Shown: one piece after another, positions 1 through 8,902 of the stretch
How positions within the stretch are numbered: position 1 is the stretch's first letter
How the letters are laid out: every line of letters begins with the position of its first letter
Source of the DNA: Lacrimispora celerecrescens
GTDB taxonomy: Bacteria > Bacillota > Clostridia > Lachnospirales > Lachnospiraceae
Reading direction: 5' to 3'
Assembly (NCBI RefSeq): GCF_000732605.1
Contig: NZ_JPME01000007.1
Coordinates: 93,134-157,133, forward strand
DNA: 64,000 bases
Program-made: the position numbers and the translations under genes
The notes under the pieces: model-generated
Told to the model about the DNA's origin: nothing
Databases searched by the model: none
Seen by the model: the letters and a program-made list of their open reading frames with translations, nothing else

Positions 1-760
1 TATCCATATTTTGAAGCACTTTATGATATTCGTAAATTAAAAACTCCATCAGCATGAACACATTGGGGAAAAATGTATTTGCCATCATATTTCTGTCATC
101 CAGCTTATTGCTGTCCTCTATGCGAAACTGCATATCTGTTATGGAGCTGACCCGGTTTTCCGCCTCATTGGTAAAGGACACAGTAAATATGCCGTTCTCT
201 CTGGCAGTCTTCACCCGGTCTGCTACCCAGTCGGTTTCTCCTGATCTGGATACTACAATGAGCATTTTCATATTCTCCAGATTGTTTTCAAAAACACCGA
301 TGGAATCCATTCCATTGGAATAAATGCATTTTATCCCAAGGACAAGAAGCTTTTTTGTTAAATATTCCACAGGAATAGCGGAAAATCCCGTTGCGTATAA
401 AAATACGTAACCCCCTTCCAGACGGCCAAGCCGCCTGGCAAATTCCCGGATGTCCTCATAGGAATTATACTTTAGAAGAGAGTTGGAGCAAAAGCTGTTG
501 ATAAACTGCATTCCGGCATCCTCATTGTCCTTAGCCCGGTTAACAAGGGGAAGCAATTTGTAATACATGTCCACAAATCCGCTGTAGCCCAGCTTTTTTG
601 TCAGGCGCATAATGGTTGAGGTGGAGGTGTAATTTTCCTTTGCAACTCCCCTTACCCCCATTTTAAGCATGGAATCCATGTGTTCTATGATATAATGGAG
701 AACACTATCCTCCACCTCAGTCAGGTTCTTTCCCGCTGTCAGCTTGCTTAAATCCACCAT
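1..760 (-). CDS. MurR/RpiR family transcriptional regulator (3' end outside window)
   Basis: About 253 codons are visible and the gene runs off the left edge. Residues 1-75 form an RpiR-type helix-turn-helix (VEDSVLHYII, then STSTIMRLTKKLGYSGF). A SIS sugar-phosphate-binding domain follows (YLYATGFSAIPVEYL and VVSRSGETDWV). Such proteins usually repress or activate sugar or amino-sugar catabolic genes in response to a phosphorylated sugar. I chose the ATG at 760 because AGAAGGG lies 8 bases upstream; an earlier in-frame ATG is cut off by a stop. The likely target operon is outside the window. The ligand cannot be told from the sequence. Confidence 0.85.
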   Translation of the reverse strand, partial: MVDLSKLTAGKNLTEVEDSVLHYIIEHMDSMLKMGVRGVAKENYTSTSTIMRLTKKLGYSGFVDMYYKLLPLVNRAKDNEDAGMQFINSFCSNSLLKYNSYEDIREFARRLGRLEGGYVFLYATGFSAIPVEYLTKKLLVLGIKCIYSNGMDSIGVFENNLENMKMLIVVSRSGETDWVADRVKTARENGIFTVSFTNEAENRVSSITDMQFRIEDSNKLDDRNMMANTFFPNVFMLMEFLIYEYHKVLQNMD

Positions 761-799
761 TCCTGCTACCCTTCTTTCCTCATTCTCGTCTCTCATCCA

Positions 800-1087
800 T
801 TATAAAAAATCTTCATACCCCTGGATCATGGGATAAGGGGCGCAGTCCTTTAACGGTGCAGTTATTGTACCCTTCACATAGGTGCTGAATCCATGACGGC
901 GAAAATCTTCCTTGTTCTTATTTTTTATCAGTCGGCCACCCCTGCCCACTTCTCCGATGTAATTCCCGTTCTGGTCGTAGATTTCTTTTCCATAGAACTT
1001 CCCAAGAATCCTTCCATCACAGGCGGCCAAGTAATCCCTCTGCCTTACTCCGATATAGTTTCCTTGCCAATTCCAATAACGTTCCAT
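800..1087 (-). CDS. Small hypothetical protein, possible 4-fold beta-flower type
   Basis: 95 residues, no signal peptide or membrane segment. The protein is built from short glycine-rich beta-strand repeats (WNWQGNYIGVR, CDGRILGKFYGKEIYD, QNGNYIGEVGRGGRLI), a pattern I associate with small 4-fold beta-flower proteins of Firmicutes; that family assignment is from memory of the motif style. It lies 39 bases upstream of the RpiR gene on the same strand and may be co-transcribed with it. Function unknown. Confidence 0.6.
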   Translation of the reverse strand: MERYWNWQGNYIGVRQRDYLAACDGRILGKFYGKEIYDQNGNYIGEVGRGGRLIKNKNKEDFRRHGFSTYVKGTITAPLKDCAPYPMIQGYEDFL

Positions 1088-1260
1088 TGAAATCCATCCT
1101 TCCTCTTTTCATTCTCTGCAATCATACACCATTTTTCCTCAAAAAGAAACACTTCAGGGAGGCACATTGCTAAATTTTCAATGAATGCTGGATTTTTCAC
1201 GGGTTCTGTTATATAATCAACAGAAAAAACACAGAATAATCACATACACAGGAGGATGCC

Positions 1261-2290
1261 ATGGGATTTCAATACGTAAACAACCTGCCAAGCCCGGAAG
1301 AGATCAAGAATCGCTTTCCGCTTCCAGCAGAATTTAAAGCCCTTAAAATAGAACGAGATCAAGCAATCAGCGATGTACTCACCGGAAAGAGCGATAAATT
1401 TCTTGTTATTATCGGTCCTTGCTCCGCTGATAATGAGGAGTCTGTTTCTGATTATGTGAACCGGCTTGTGAAGGTACAGGAAAAGACAAAAGACCGTCTG
1501 ATCCTCATCCCAAGAATCTATACCAACAAGCCCAGAACCACAGGGGAAGGTTACAAGGGAATGCTTCACCAGCCTGATCCTGAAAAAAAAGCCGGACATG
1601 CACGAAGGCCTCATTGCCATCCGAAGAATGCACATGAATGTGTTTCTGGAAACTGGTTTATCCACAGCCGATGAGATGCTGTATCCGGAAAACCTGGGAT
1701 ATCTTGACGATATCATGTCTTACATTGCCATTGGTGCCCGTTCCGTGGAAAATCAGCAGCATCGTCTGACCTCCAGTGCCTGTGACGTCGCCGTAGGTAT
1801 GAAAAATCCTACCAGCGGAGACATGTCTGTTATGCTTAACTCCGTTGTGGCCGCACAACAGGCCCATGATTTCACCTACAGAGGTTGGGAAGTGAAAAGC
1901 AGTGGTAATCCATTGGCCCACACCATCTTAAGAGGTGCAGTCAATAAGCACGGTCAGTGCATCCCCAACTACCACTTTGAAGATTTATTCCTTCTTCATG
2001 AGATGTACAGCCGGCGCAATCTCCAGAACCCAGCCTGCATTGTGGACACCAATCACTCCAATTCCAGCAAAAAATTCAAGGAACAGATCCGTATTTCCAA
2101 GGAAGTCCTGCACAGCAGAAAACATTCCACGGAAATCCGTTCCCTGGTTAAAGGCCTGATGATTGAAAGCTACATTGAGCCGGGCAGCCAGAAGGTAGGG
2201 GAAGGCTTCTACGGAAAATCCATAACCGATCCTTGCCTTGGCTGGGAAGATTCCGAGCGTCTGATCTATGAAATCGCTGAAAATGCATAA
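1261..2290 (+). pseudogene. aroF: 3-deoxy-7-phosphoheptulonate (DAHP) synthase, class I, single frameshift
   Basis: The gene encodes the first enzyme of the shikimate pathway, condensing phosphoenolpyruvate with erythrose 4-phosphate. The first reading frame (1261 to about 1590) contains VIIGPCSADN and IPRIYTNKPRTTGEGYKG. The rest continues in another frame from about 1591 to 2290 (GARSVENQQHR, VGMKNPTSGD, VDTNHSNS, ESYIEPG). The switch falls in a run of eight A at 1583-1590. Removing one A would join the two into about 342 residues reading DPEKKPDMHEGL, the usual length of an AroG/AroF enzyme. Start 1261 has AGGAGG upstream. This may be a sequencing error, a real null allele, or a slippage site; no other defect is seen. 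Confidence 0.85.
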
Positions 2291-2300
2291 TATTTTAAAT

Positions 2301-2340
2301 CATGCCAGAGACATTTTAATTCTCTGGCATGTTCCTTTTT
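2301..2340 (+). terminator. Intrinsic terminator after DAHP synthase
   Basis: An 11-bp perfect stem (CATGCCAGAGA with TCTCTGGCATG) with a 9-base loop is followed by TTCCTTTTT. It begins 10 bases after the stop codon of the DAHP synthase gene. Confidence 0.9.
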
Positions 2341-2555
2341 ACTGATTACTCTTCGTATTCTCCGTTTATTATTAGTATTTTATCCATTTTTCAATTTTTT
2401 TCAACTTTCTCTTGTTTTTCTACCAAGAGATGATAGAATAAAATTGAAGTCAGTTATATGACTCTTCATCCAGTTGATACCTACATAACCCTCTATGCAG
2501 TTGTTGGCACGTTCAAGCCGGATTTATCCGGCGATCAGGAAAAGGAGGTATGGGT

Positions 2556-2801
2556 ATGCGGACCATTGAAGTCGATATCCAGCTGCGTTACACCCCCATT
2601 CCCCTCGCGCTTTTAATCAACACCGCTAACGCCTTTGACTGTGATATCTTTATTGACTACGGTTTAACAAAGGTTAATGTCAAGGACTACGACGAGATGA
2701 AAAAAGGGCTTAATACGCAGAATCGGAACTTACAATTTAATTTCGACGGCATTGATGAACTGGCCGCCGAAGGACGGATCGAGATGCTGTTTCAACCATA
2801 A
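2556..2801 (+). CDS. HPr-like protein lacking the active-site histidine
   Basis: 81 residues with the overall HPr pattern (beta strand, helix, then DIFIDYGLTKVNVKDYDEMKKGL). Relative to phosphocarrier HPr, the His-15 site (normally IHARPA) reads YTPIPLA, so phosphotransfer from enzyme I is not expected. The Ser-46 site (NLKS in HPr) reads NVKD, which would mimic the phosphoserine form. I infer a regulatory (Crh-like) rather than a sugar-transport role; the family call rests on visual alignment only. The start at 2556 is preferred over the ATG at 2550, because AGGAGG at 2543-2548 is then 7 bases away instead of 1. A small GCCGGAT/ATCCGGC hairpin (2517-2532) lies just upstream. Confidence 0.65.
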   Translation: MRTIEVDIQLRYTPIPLALLINTANAFDCDIFIDYGLTKVNVKDYDEMKKGLNTQNRNLQFNFDGIDELAAEGRIEMLFQP

Positions 2802-2834
2802 TCCGTCAGAAAGGAACCTTTATGAACTATCATA

Positions 2835-2884
2835 AAAAAGAGAGTTGATATTAGCATAATGCTGATCATCAACTCTCTTTTCAT
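2835..2884. terminator. Bidirectional terminator between the HPr-like gene and uppP
   Basis: AAAAAGAGAGTTGAT pairs with ATCAACTCTCTTTT around an AT-rich loop. A-rich and T-rich flanks on both sides fit termination of the two converging genes. Confidence 0.85.
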
Positions 2885-2891
2885 TATTTTC

Positions 2892-3725
2892 TTAGCCAAT
2901 AAAAGCCGTAATGATAAAATACAAAAGCACCACTGCTCCCAATACAATTCTGTAATATCCGAAGAATTTAAAATCATGCTGTCTGATATATCCCATTAAA
3001 AACTTAATAGAATAAATAGAAACTACAAAAGCCACCACCATACCTAAAATCAGATAGAAGATCTGAGATCCGGTAAAATTCATTCCATATTTCACAACCT
3101 TTAAAAGGCTGGCTCCGAACATCACCGGGATTCCCAGGAAAAAAGAAAACTCAGCGGAAGCCGCACGGGAACATCCCAGGATCATGGCGCCGAGAATGGT
3201 GGCGCCGGAACGGGAGGTACCCGGAATCAGGGCCAGAAGCTGAAACAGACCGATCCAGAGAGCTGTCTGATACGAGATATCTCCCACCTTCTGAACTTCA
3301 AAACTCCGATACTGGTTTCTGTTCTCAATAAAAATAAACAGAACACCATAGAGGATCAGGGTCGCTGCAACTACATAGCCGTTCATCAGATACTCATCAA
3401 GAATATCATCCACCAGAAATCCGATCACTGCTGCCGGGATGCAGGCTAAGATGATCTTTGACCAGAGTACCAGGGTCGCCTGCTTCTGTGCCGGTTTTTT
3501 TCTCACGGAAAATGGATTGAGCTTATCAAAATACAGTACCAGTACCGTCAGGATCGCACCCAGCTGGATTACCACCAAAAACATGTTTTTAAAGGCAGAC
3601 GGCTGATTCAAGTGTATGATTTCATCCACCAGAATCATGTGACCCGTACTGCTTATGGGAAGCCACTCAGTAAAGCCCTCCACAATTCCAAGAACAATTA
3701 CTTTTAAAATCTCAATGATATTCAT
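2892..3725 (-). CDS. uppP: Undecaprenyl-diphosphatase UppP (BacA)
   Basis: 277-residue polytopic membrane protein that dephosphorylates undecaprenyl pyrophosphate, recycling the lipid carrier for cell-wall synthesis; it also gives bacitracin tolerance. The two catalytic signatures are intact: [14 protein letters not shown] near residues 16-29 and [10 protein letters not shown] near 166-175. About eight hydrophobic segments fit the family. It is followed by the shared terminator at 2835-2884, and ung lies 18 bases upstream on the same strand. Confidence 0.95.
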   Translation of the reverse strand: MNIIEILKVIVLGIVEGFTEWLPISSTGHMILVDEIIHLNQPSAFKNMFLVVIQLGAILTVLVLYFDKLNPFSVRKKPAQKQATLVLWSKIILACIPAAVIGFLVDDILDEYLMNGYVVAATLILYGVLFIFIENRNQYRSFEVQKVGDISYQTALWIGLFQLLALIPGTSRSGATILGAMILGCSRAASAEFSFFLGIPVMFGASLLKVVKYGMNFTGSQIFYLILGMVVAFVVSIYSIKFLMGYIRQHDFKFFGYYRIVLGAVVLLYFIITAFIG

Positions 3726-3743
3726 TCCTTTTCCCCTGTCTTT

Positions 3744-4418
3744 TTAAATATTTTCAATCTGCCAGTCAATAGGCTCCAACCCATTTTCCTTTAAATAGGC
3801 ATTGGTTCTGCTAAAATGTTTACAGCCAAAGAATCCTCTGTATGCGGAAAGAGGGCTTGGGTGAGGCGCCTCTAAAATCAGGTGCCTGGGGTTTGTGAGC
3901 ATGACCTTCTTATTCTGAGCCGGGCGTCCCCATAAAAGGAATACCATGGGCCGGTCCTGTTCATTCAAAATCTTAATGGCGGCATCCGTAAAGGATTCCC
4001 AGCCGATCCCCTGATGGGAGTTGGCAGCATGAGCGCGAACCGTAAGTACCGTATTAAGAAGCATGACCCCCTGCTCCGCCCACTTTTTTAAATATCCGTT
4101 ATTGGGAACCTCTAAGCCTAAATCTTCCCGCAGCTCCTGATAAATATTTACAAGGGACGGAGGAATATCCACATCAGGCTTTACGGAAAAACAAAGCCCG
4201 TGGGCCTGCCCATTATTATGATAAGGATCCTGACCTAAAATCACTACCTTGGCTTTGGAAAGAGGCGTGAACTGAAACGCATTAAAAATATCGTTTGGAT
4301 CAGGAAAGACCTGGGCCGTTTCATATTCATGCTTTACTTTCTGATAAAGTTCCCTGTAATATGGCTTTTTAAACTCTTCGCTTAAGGGTTCCAGCCAGTC
4401 GTTCTCAATTGCTCCCAT
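3744..4418 (-). CDS. ung: Uracil-DNA glycosylase, family 1
   Basis: 224 residues, usual family length. It removes uracil from DNA in base excision repair. The water-activating motif GQDPYH, the uracil-binding FSV segment, LLWGRPAQNKK and the leucine-loop HPSPLSAYRGF are all present. Start 4418 follows GAAAGGAGAAAGA. It probably shares a transcript with uppP (18-base gap) and lies 29 bases downstream of hisF. Confidence 0.96.
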   Translation of the reverse strand: MGAIENDWLEPLSEEFKKPYYRELYQKVKHEYETAQVFPDPNDIFNAFQFTPLSKAKVVILGQDPYHNNGQAHGLCFSVKPDVDIPPSLVNIYQELREDLGLEVPNNGYLKKWAEQGVMLLNTVLTVRAHAANSHQGIGWESFTDAAIKILNEQDRPMVFLLWGRPAQNKKVMLTNPRHLILEAPHPSPLSAYRGFFGCKHFSRTNAYLKENGLEPIDWQIENI

Positions 4419-4447
4419 TCTTTCTCCTTTGCATTATAAAATAAACC

Positions 4448-5209
4448 TTAAATCCTCACGGGCACTCCCATGACCTTTAAATACTGCTTTAATTCCATGA
4501 TCTCCAGTTCCTTATAATGGAACAGGGATGCCGCTAAAGCCGCATCTGCCTTTCCTTCTGTCAGGGCATGATAAAAATGCTCCATCGTGCCTGCGCCGCC
4601 TGATGCGATCACAGGAACGGAAACATTCTCTGCGATGATGCGGTTTAACTCATCATCGTATCCGGCCTTTGTTCCGTCGCAGTCCATGCTGGTAAGCAGG
4701 ATCTCCCCTGCTCCAAGTCTGTCTGCCTTCATGGCCCATTCCACCGCGTCCAGTCCGGTATCGATCCTGCCTCCGTTTTTATACACGTTCCAGCCGCTTC
4801 CATCCACACGCCTTCTGGCATCAATGGCGACCACCACACATTGACGTCCGAATTTACCTGCTGCGTCAGAAATTAGCTGAGGAGTATTAATTGCCGAGGA
4901 ATTAATGGATATCTTATCTGCGCCTTCCCTTAAAAGCATTTTAAAATCCTCAACCGTGCGGATTCCCCCGCCAACCGTAAATGGGATAAATACCTTTTCT
5001 GCCACCCGGCGCACCATGTCCACCACCGTATTCCGGTTATCAGAAGATGCAGTGATATCAAGGAACACCAGCTCATCGGCACCGGCTCTGTCATAAGCCG
5101 CTGCAATCTCCACCGGGTCCCCGGCATCCTTTAAATTCACGAAATTAACACCTTTTACTACTCTACCGTCCATCACATCCAGACATGGAATGATCCTCTT
5201 TGTAAGCAT
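4448..5209 (-). CDS. hisF: Imidazole glycerol phosphate synthase, cyclase subunit HisF
   Basis: 253 residues forming a (beta/alpha)8 barrel. It cyclises PRFAR, using ammonia from HisH, to imidazole glycerol phosphate and AICAR in histidine biosynthesis. Catalytic Asp residues are visible in [15 protein letters not shown] (Asp11) and [11 protein letters not shown] (Asp130 region). Phosphate-binding loops VGGGIRT and ASGGAGT are intact. It lies 11 bases after hisH; the other his genes are not in this window. Confidence 0.96.
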   Translation of the reverse strand: MLTKRIIPCLDVMDGRVVKGVNFVNLKDAGDPVEIAAAYDRAGADELVFLDITASSDNRNTVVDMVRRVAEKVFIPFTVGGGIRTVEDFKMLLREGADKISINSSAINTPQLISDAAGKFGRQCVVVAIDARRRVDGSGWNVYKNGGRIDTGLDAVEWAMKADRLGAGEILLTSMDCDGTKAGYDDELNRIIAENVSVPVIASGGAGTMEHFYHALTEGKADAALAASLFHYKELEIMELKQYLKVMGVPVRI

Positions 5210-5220
5210 CCGGCACCTCC

Positions 5221-5829
5221 TTAAGTCAATTCAATGAAATTTTTCAGAATGTTTAAACCTGTATCACCGCTCTTTTCCGGATGAAACTGGCAGGCAAAAA
5301 GATTTTCACGTTCCACCGATGCCCCAAACCGGATCCCATAGGATGCAGATGCGGCCACATCGGATTCCCGTCCCGCTTCTAAATAATATGAATGGACAAA
5401 ATACACATATGCCCCGGAATCAATTCCTTTAAAAAGTCTTGTACCAGGCTTTATATCCAGACGGTTCCAGCCCATGTGAGGGACTTTAAGCCCCGGCGTG
5501 TCCGGAAATCTCACGATCTTACCCGGAAGCAGGGATAGCCCCCTGACCCCTTCGCTCTCTCCGCTGCTTTCAAAGAAAAGCTGAAGCCCCAGGCATATCC
5601 CGAGAAAAGGCGTTCCTCTTGAAACCACTAGATGAATCACATCCACCAGCTCATACTGATGAAGCTTTTCCATCGCATCGCCAAAAGAACCAACACCCGG
5701 AAGAATCACCTTGTCCGCCGAAAGGAGGAGCTCCTTGTCCCGGCTTACCACCGGTTTTTCCCCCAATGCGGTCAGAGCTTTCTCCACACTCTTTAAGTTT
5801 CCAGCATCGTAGTCGATAATCGCAATCAT
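5221..5829 (-). CDS. hisH: Imidazole glycerol phosphate synthase, glutaminase subunit HisH
   Basis: 202-residue class I glutamine amidotransferase that supplies ammonia to HisF. The catalytic triad is visible: Cys in [10 protein letters not shown], and His/Glu in FHPEKSG near the C-terminus. The start is taken at the ATG at 5829 ([15 protein letters not shown]). A GTG three codons earlier overlaps the AAAGAGGTG ribosome binding site, so it is unlikely to be used. hisF follows immediately. Confidence 0.94.
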   Translation of the reverse strand: MIAIIDYDAGNLKSVEKALTALGEKPVVSRDKELLLSADKVILPGVGSFGDAMEKLHQYELVDVIHLVVSRGTPFLGICLGLQLFFESSGESEGVRGLSLLPGKIVRFPDTPGLKVPHMGWNRLDIKPGTRLFKGIDSGAYVYFVHSYYLEAGRESDVAASASYGIRFGASVERENLFACQFHPEKSGDTGLNILKNFIELT

Positions 5830-5900
5830 GGCCGTCACCTCTTTACGTCTTTTTTCAACATTTTAACACAGTAACGTGTAATGTACAACGCAAAATAAGC

Positions 5901-6518
5901 CTATAATTTCCGAAAGAATTCCGTAGAATTTTCTAAAACAGCATCAGCCTTTCCCTTTACCGTATCCGGCAGTTGGGCAAATTTACCGTGAATCCGGTAC
6001 ATATGGGACTTTTTGTTTATGGACACCGTCTTCTCAAAAGGCCAGCGTATGACCGTTGGAGTCTGAAAGCCTACCCCAAGTTCCAAAACCAGCAGTTTCT
6101 TATTAAGGGTTCCAGCCAGCCACATGGTAAAAGCTTTCCACTGGGGAAGGTAGCCCTCTTCTATGTAATCCTCTGCCTCTATGGTATTGCCTGTAAGAGG
6201 TGCCCCGCAATGCGGACAGACATCCTGTGGAATCTCTCCCGGCTCCCAAATATCCTTTGTACAAGTTTTAGAGCACTGCCTCCATGTCGCGTTCCCGCAA
6301 GGTGCTACCATCCGGCTCTGTTCCAGAGGAGATTTAAGTATCTCTCCATCGGTCACTGTAGTTACAATAAAAAAGTCCTTGTCCTTTATGAGTTCATTCA
6401 TTTTCTCATAAAGAATTCCCATATCCGGTATTCCCTCTGCCTTCCATTCCTCTCCGATTCCAATCAAAAGCTTCTCACAAGCTGCTATTTCTTCTAAAAT
6501 CTGCTCATTCACAGTCAT
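5901..6518 (-). CDS. Sir2 (sirtuin)-like zinc-binding protein
   Basis: 205 residues. The middle holds a likely zinc-binding pattern (PCGNATWRQCSKTC, then CPHCGAPL). A hydrophobic strand follows (KKLLVLELGVGFQTPTVIRW) that resembles the late NAD-binding segment of sirtuins. The N-terminal GAGxS Rossmann loop and the catalytic FxxxH region of classical Sir2 deacylases are not evident, so it may be a divergent or non-deacylating relative. It stands alone between hisH and a divergent operon. The family call is by pattern only. Confidence 0.55.
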   Translation of the reverse strand: MTVNEQILEEIAACEKLLIGIGEEWKAEGIPDMGILYEKMNELIKDKDFFIVTTVTDGEILKSPLEQSRMVAPCGNATWRQCSKTCTKDIWEPGEIPQDVCPHCGAPLTGNTIEAEDYIEEGYLPQWKAFTMWLAGTLNKKLLVLELGVGFQTPTVIRWPFEKTVSINKKSHMYRIHGKFAQLPDTVKGKADAVLENSTEFFRKL

Positions 6519-6665
6519 CTAACCACCTTCTTTTTCAAACAATACGTATTTATTATACATCAAAGGCCATTTTAAGAAAAGAAGGAAATTCTGTTCTTGC
6601 GGCTTGCCATGGAAATATGCTATACTAATCCATGCGAAAATAATGAAAAAGGAAGTCAGCAGATT

Positions 6666-7094
6666 ATGAATAGGTTTAAGAGGCTTTCTCCCTTTTTGGG
6701 AGGCTGCGCCGCAATTGCGGTCCTGGCACTGCTTTTAGTCGTATATACCCTGACAAAACCGGTTCCCATGGCCGGGACAAAAAGCATTTCCATTGATGTG
6801 GAATATGAAAACGGGGTAAATGAACATTACCAGATCACTACAGAAGCGCAGTTTCTGCTAGAAGCGCTAAAATCCATACCGAATTTTCAAATTGAAGGAA
6901 CCACCACCGAAGAATTTGGCCTCATGGTCACTACAATTAACGGAAAACGGGCAGACTACCAAAAGGACGGCGCTTACTGGGCCCTTTTATGCGACGGGGA
7001 AACTTGCAACTACGGAGTGAGCCAGCAGGCCATTAAGGATGGAGAGCGCTATACCTTTCAATACACACTGCCCTCTGAGGAATTAAAAAAATAA
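6666..7094 (+). CDS. Membrane-anchored DUF4430-domain protein
   Basis: 142 residues: an N-terminal membrane anchor (about residues 10-30, GGCAAIAVLALLLVVY), then an extracellular domain of DUF4430 type. That domain contains FLLEALKSI, GLMVTTINGKRADY and YWALLCDGE, like the C-terminal domain of transcobalamin/intrinsic-factor proteins. The start at 6666 has AAGGAAG about 10 bases upstream; an ATG at 6609 opens the same frame but has no ribosome binding site. The stop codon overlaps the start of the ECF gene by one base. Such pairs are often involved in vitamin or cofactor uptake; the ligand is not known here. Confidence 0.75.
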   Translation: MNRFKRLSPFLGGCAAIAVLALLLVVYTLTKPVPMAGTKSISIDVEYENGVNEHYQITTEAQFLLEALKSIPNFQIEGTTTEEFGLMVTTINGKRADYQKDGAYWALLCDGETCNYGVSQQAIKDGERYTFQYTLPSEELKK

Positions 7095-7615
7095 TGAAAA
7101 ACCATTCCCTGTTTACCACCAGGGAGCTAGTATTAGACGCACTGCTTTCAGCCCTTTTATTTGTCAGCCAGGTAAGCTTGTCCTGGCTTCCCAACGTAGA
7201 ACTGGTATCCCTGCTTCTAATTTTATACACCCTTGTATTCCGCAAACACGTATGGCTCATCCTATACGTGTTTGTTATATTGGAAGGGTTGGTCTACGGC
7301 TTCGGCCTCTGGTGGTTTTCCTATCTCTATGTGTGGCCTATTCTCCCGGCCGCCGTATTTTTGATTTACAAGAACAATACGCCAAAGCCCTTTGGCATAT
7401 CCCTGCTTTCAGGTATCTTTGGAATGTTGTTTGGATTCTTCTGTGCGGGGTTCTATTTAATTACCGGAGGCCCCGGTGCAGCTCTTACCTGGTGGGCGGC
7501 AGGAATCCCATACGATATCGCCCATGGGACAGGTAATTTCTTTCTGTCCCTTATTCTGTTCCAGCCGTTATACCGGCTGCTCACCTCACTAAAACGAGGT
7601 CAATCTCATCAATAA
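7094..7615 (+). CDS. ECF transporter S component (substrate-binding membrane subunit)
   Basis: 173 residues with about six membrane helices. Start MKNHSLFTTRELVLDALLSALLF and the WLPNVELVSLLLILYTLVF segment are typical of ECF-type vitamin transporter S components, which work with a shared energy-coupling module encoded elsewhere. The ATG overlaps the TAA of the preceding DUF4430 gene (TAATG), which suggests translational coupling and joint function. Substrate unknown; a corrinoid or related cofactor is a guess from the DUF4430 partner. Confidence 0.8.
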   Translation: MKNHSLFTTRELVLDALLSALLFVSQVSLSWLPNVELVSLLLILYTLVFRKHVWLILYVFVILEGLVYGFGLWWFSYLYVWPILPAAVFLIYKNNTPKPFGISLLSGIFGMLFGFFCAGFYLITGGPGAALTWWAAGIPYDIAHGTGNFFLSLILFQPLYRLLTSLKRGQSHQ

Positions 7616-7629
7616 AGGAGTGTATGCTT

Positions 7630-8835
7630 ATGGAATCAGCAACCGTAAGAATAAAAAAAGGAGAAGGACGCTCATTAAAAGCCGGCGGTCCTTGGATCTA
7701 TGACAATGAAATCGATACCATCACCGGTGATTACACCAACGGTGATATCGTATCCGTGGAAGACTTTGACGGATATTTCCTGGGGCATGGCTTCATCAAC
7801 ACCAATTCCAAACTCACCGTCCGCATCATGTCCAGAAAAAAAGACAACGCAGTGGACGATGGCTTTTTGGAAATGCGGGTCCGCAACGCCTGGGAATACC
7901 GCAAAGCCACAGTAGATACCGACAGCTGCCGCCTCATCTTTGGAGAGGCAGACTTCCTTCCCGGCATCGTAGTAGACAAGTTTAACGATATCCTTGTGGT
8001 GGAATCCCTTGCCCTTGGCATTGACCGGCTAAAGCCAGTTATCCTGGAAAAACTGAAAAAGGTCCTGGAAGAGGACGGCATAAAAATCCGCGGCATATAC
8101 GAACGAAGCGATGCCAAGGTCCGCCTTCAGGAAGGCATGGAACGTTTTAAGGGATTCATCGGCCCTTCCTTTGATACAAAGGTGGAAATCACGGAAAACG
8201 GAGTTAAATACCAGGTCGACGTCCAGGATGGGCAGAAAACCGGCTTTTTCCTTGACCAGAAATACAACCGCCTTGCCATTCAGCGCTTATGTAAGGACAA
8301 GCGGGTCTTAGACTGCTTTACCCACACCGGCTCCTTTGCCTTAAATGCAGGTATTGCCGGAGCTAGAGAAGTTCTTGGGGTGGATGCTTCTGAACTTGGC
8401 ATCGCCCAGGCAAATGAAAATGCTGCATTAAACGGCTTATCTGACCGGGTGGCCTTTCAGTGTGCCGATGTTTTTGAACTCCTTCCCCAGCTGGAAAAAG
8501 ACGGGGAAACCTTTGATGTTGTCATCCTGGACCCTCCTGCCTTCACCAAATCCAGGAACTCTGTAAAAAATGCAGTAAAAGGCTACCGTGAGATCAATCT
8601 CCGTGGTATGAAGCTAGTAAAGGATGGAGGGTATTTAGCCACCTGCTCCTGTTCCCATTTCATGACTCCAGAGCTTTTCACCAAAACAATCCGAGAGGCA
8701 GCTGCAAACGTCCACAAACGACTTCGCCAGGTAGAATACCGAACACAGGCGGCAGATCATCCGATCTTATGGGCGGGAGATGACACTTCCTATTATCTGA
8801 AATTTTACATTTTTCAGGTTTGTGACGAAAAATAA
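7630..8835 (+). CDS. rlmI: 23S rRNA (cytosine-C5) methyltransferase, RlmI-like
   Basis: 401 residues. The N-terminus is a PUA RNA-binding domain (VRIKKGEGRSLKAGGPWIYD). The C-terminus is a Rossmann methyltransferase with SAM loop VLDCFTHTGSFALNAG, acidic VLGVDAS, and the catalytic strand VILDPPAF followed by CSCSHFM. E. coli RlmI makes m5C1962 in 23S rRNA; the exact target here is inferred. AAGGAG at 7615-7620 is 9 bases from ATG 7630 and only 3 from ATG 7624, so 7630 is preferred. The gene follows the ECF gene by 14 bases. Confidence 0.88.
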   Translation: MESATVRIKKGEGRSLKAGGPWIYDNEIDTITGDYTNGDIVSVEDFDGYFLGHGFINTNSKLTVRIMSRKKDNAVDDGFLEMRVRNAWEYRKATVDTDSCRLIFGEADFLPGIVVDKFNDILVVESLALGIDRLKPVILEKLKKVLEEDGIKIRGIYERSDAKVRLQEGMERFKGFIGPSFDTKVEITENGVKYQVDVQDGQKTGFFLDQKYNRLAIQRLCKDKRVLDCFTHTGSFALNAGIAGAREVLGVDASELGIAQANENAALNGLSDRVAFQCADVFELLPQLEKDGETFDVVILDPPAFTKSRNSVKNAVKGYREINLRGMKLVKDGGYLATCSCSHFMTPELFTKTIREAAANVHKRLRQVEYRTQAADHPILWAGDDTSYYLKFYIFQVCDEK

Positions 8836-8852
8836 TACAATTCATATTAAAA

Positions 8853-8884
8853 GAGGGTGCCCAATAATAATTTTGGACACCCTC
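8853..8884. terminator. Terminator between converging genes
   Basis: AGAGGGTGCCCAA pairs with TTGGACACCCTC around a short AT loop. It lies between the stop codons of the methyltransferase (plus) and the aldo/keto reductase (minus). T-rich sequence follows on the plus side. Confidence 0.8.
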
Positions 8885-8902
8885 AGTTATTTATTACTCC
8901 CT

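Noticed and set aside
5973..6497. Long open frame (174 codons) on the plus strand
   Set aside because: Antisense to the sirtuin-like gene, no recognisable domain and no ribosome binding site.
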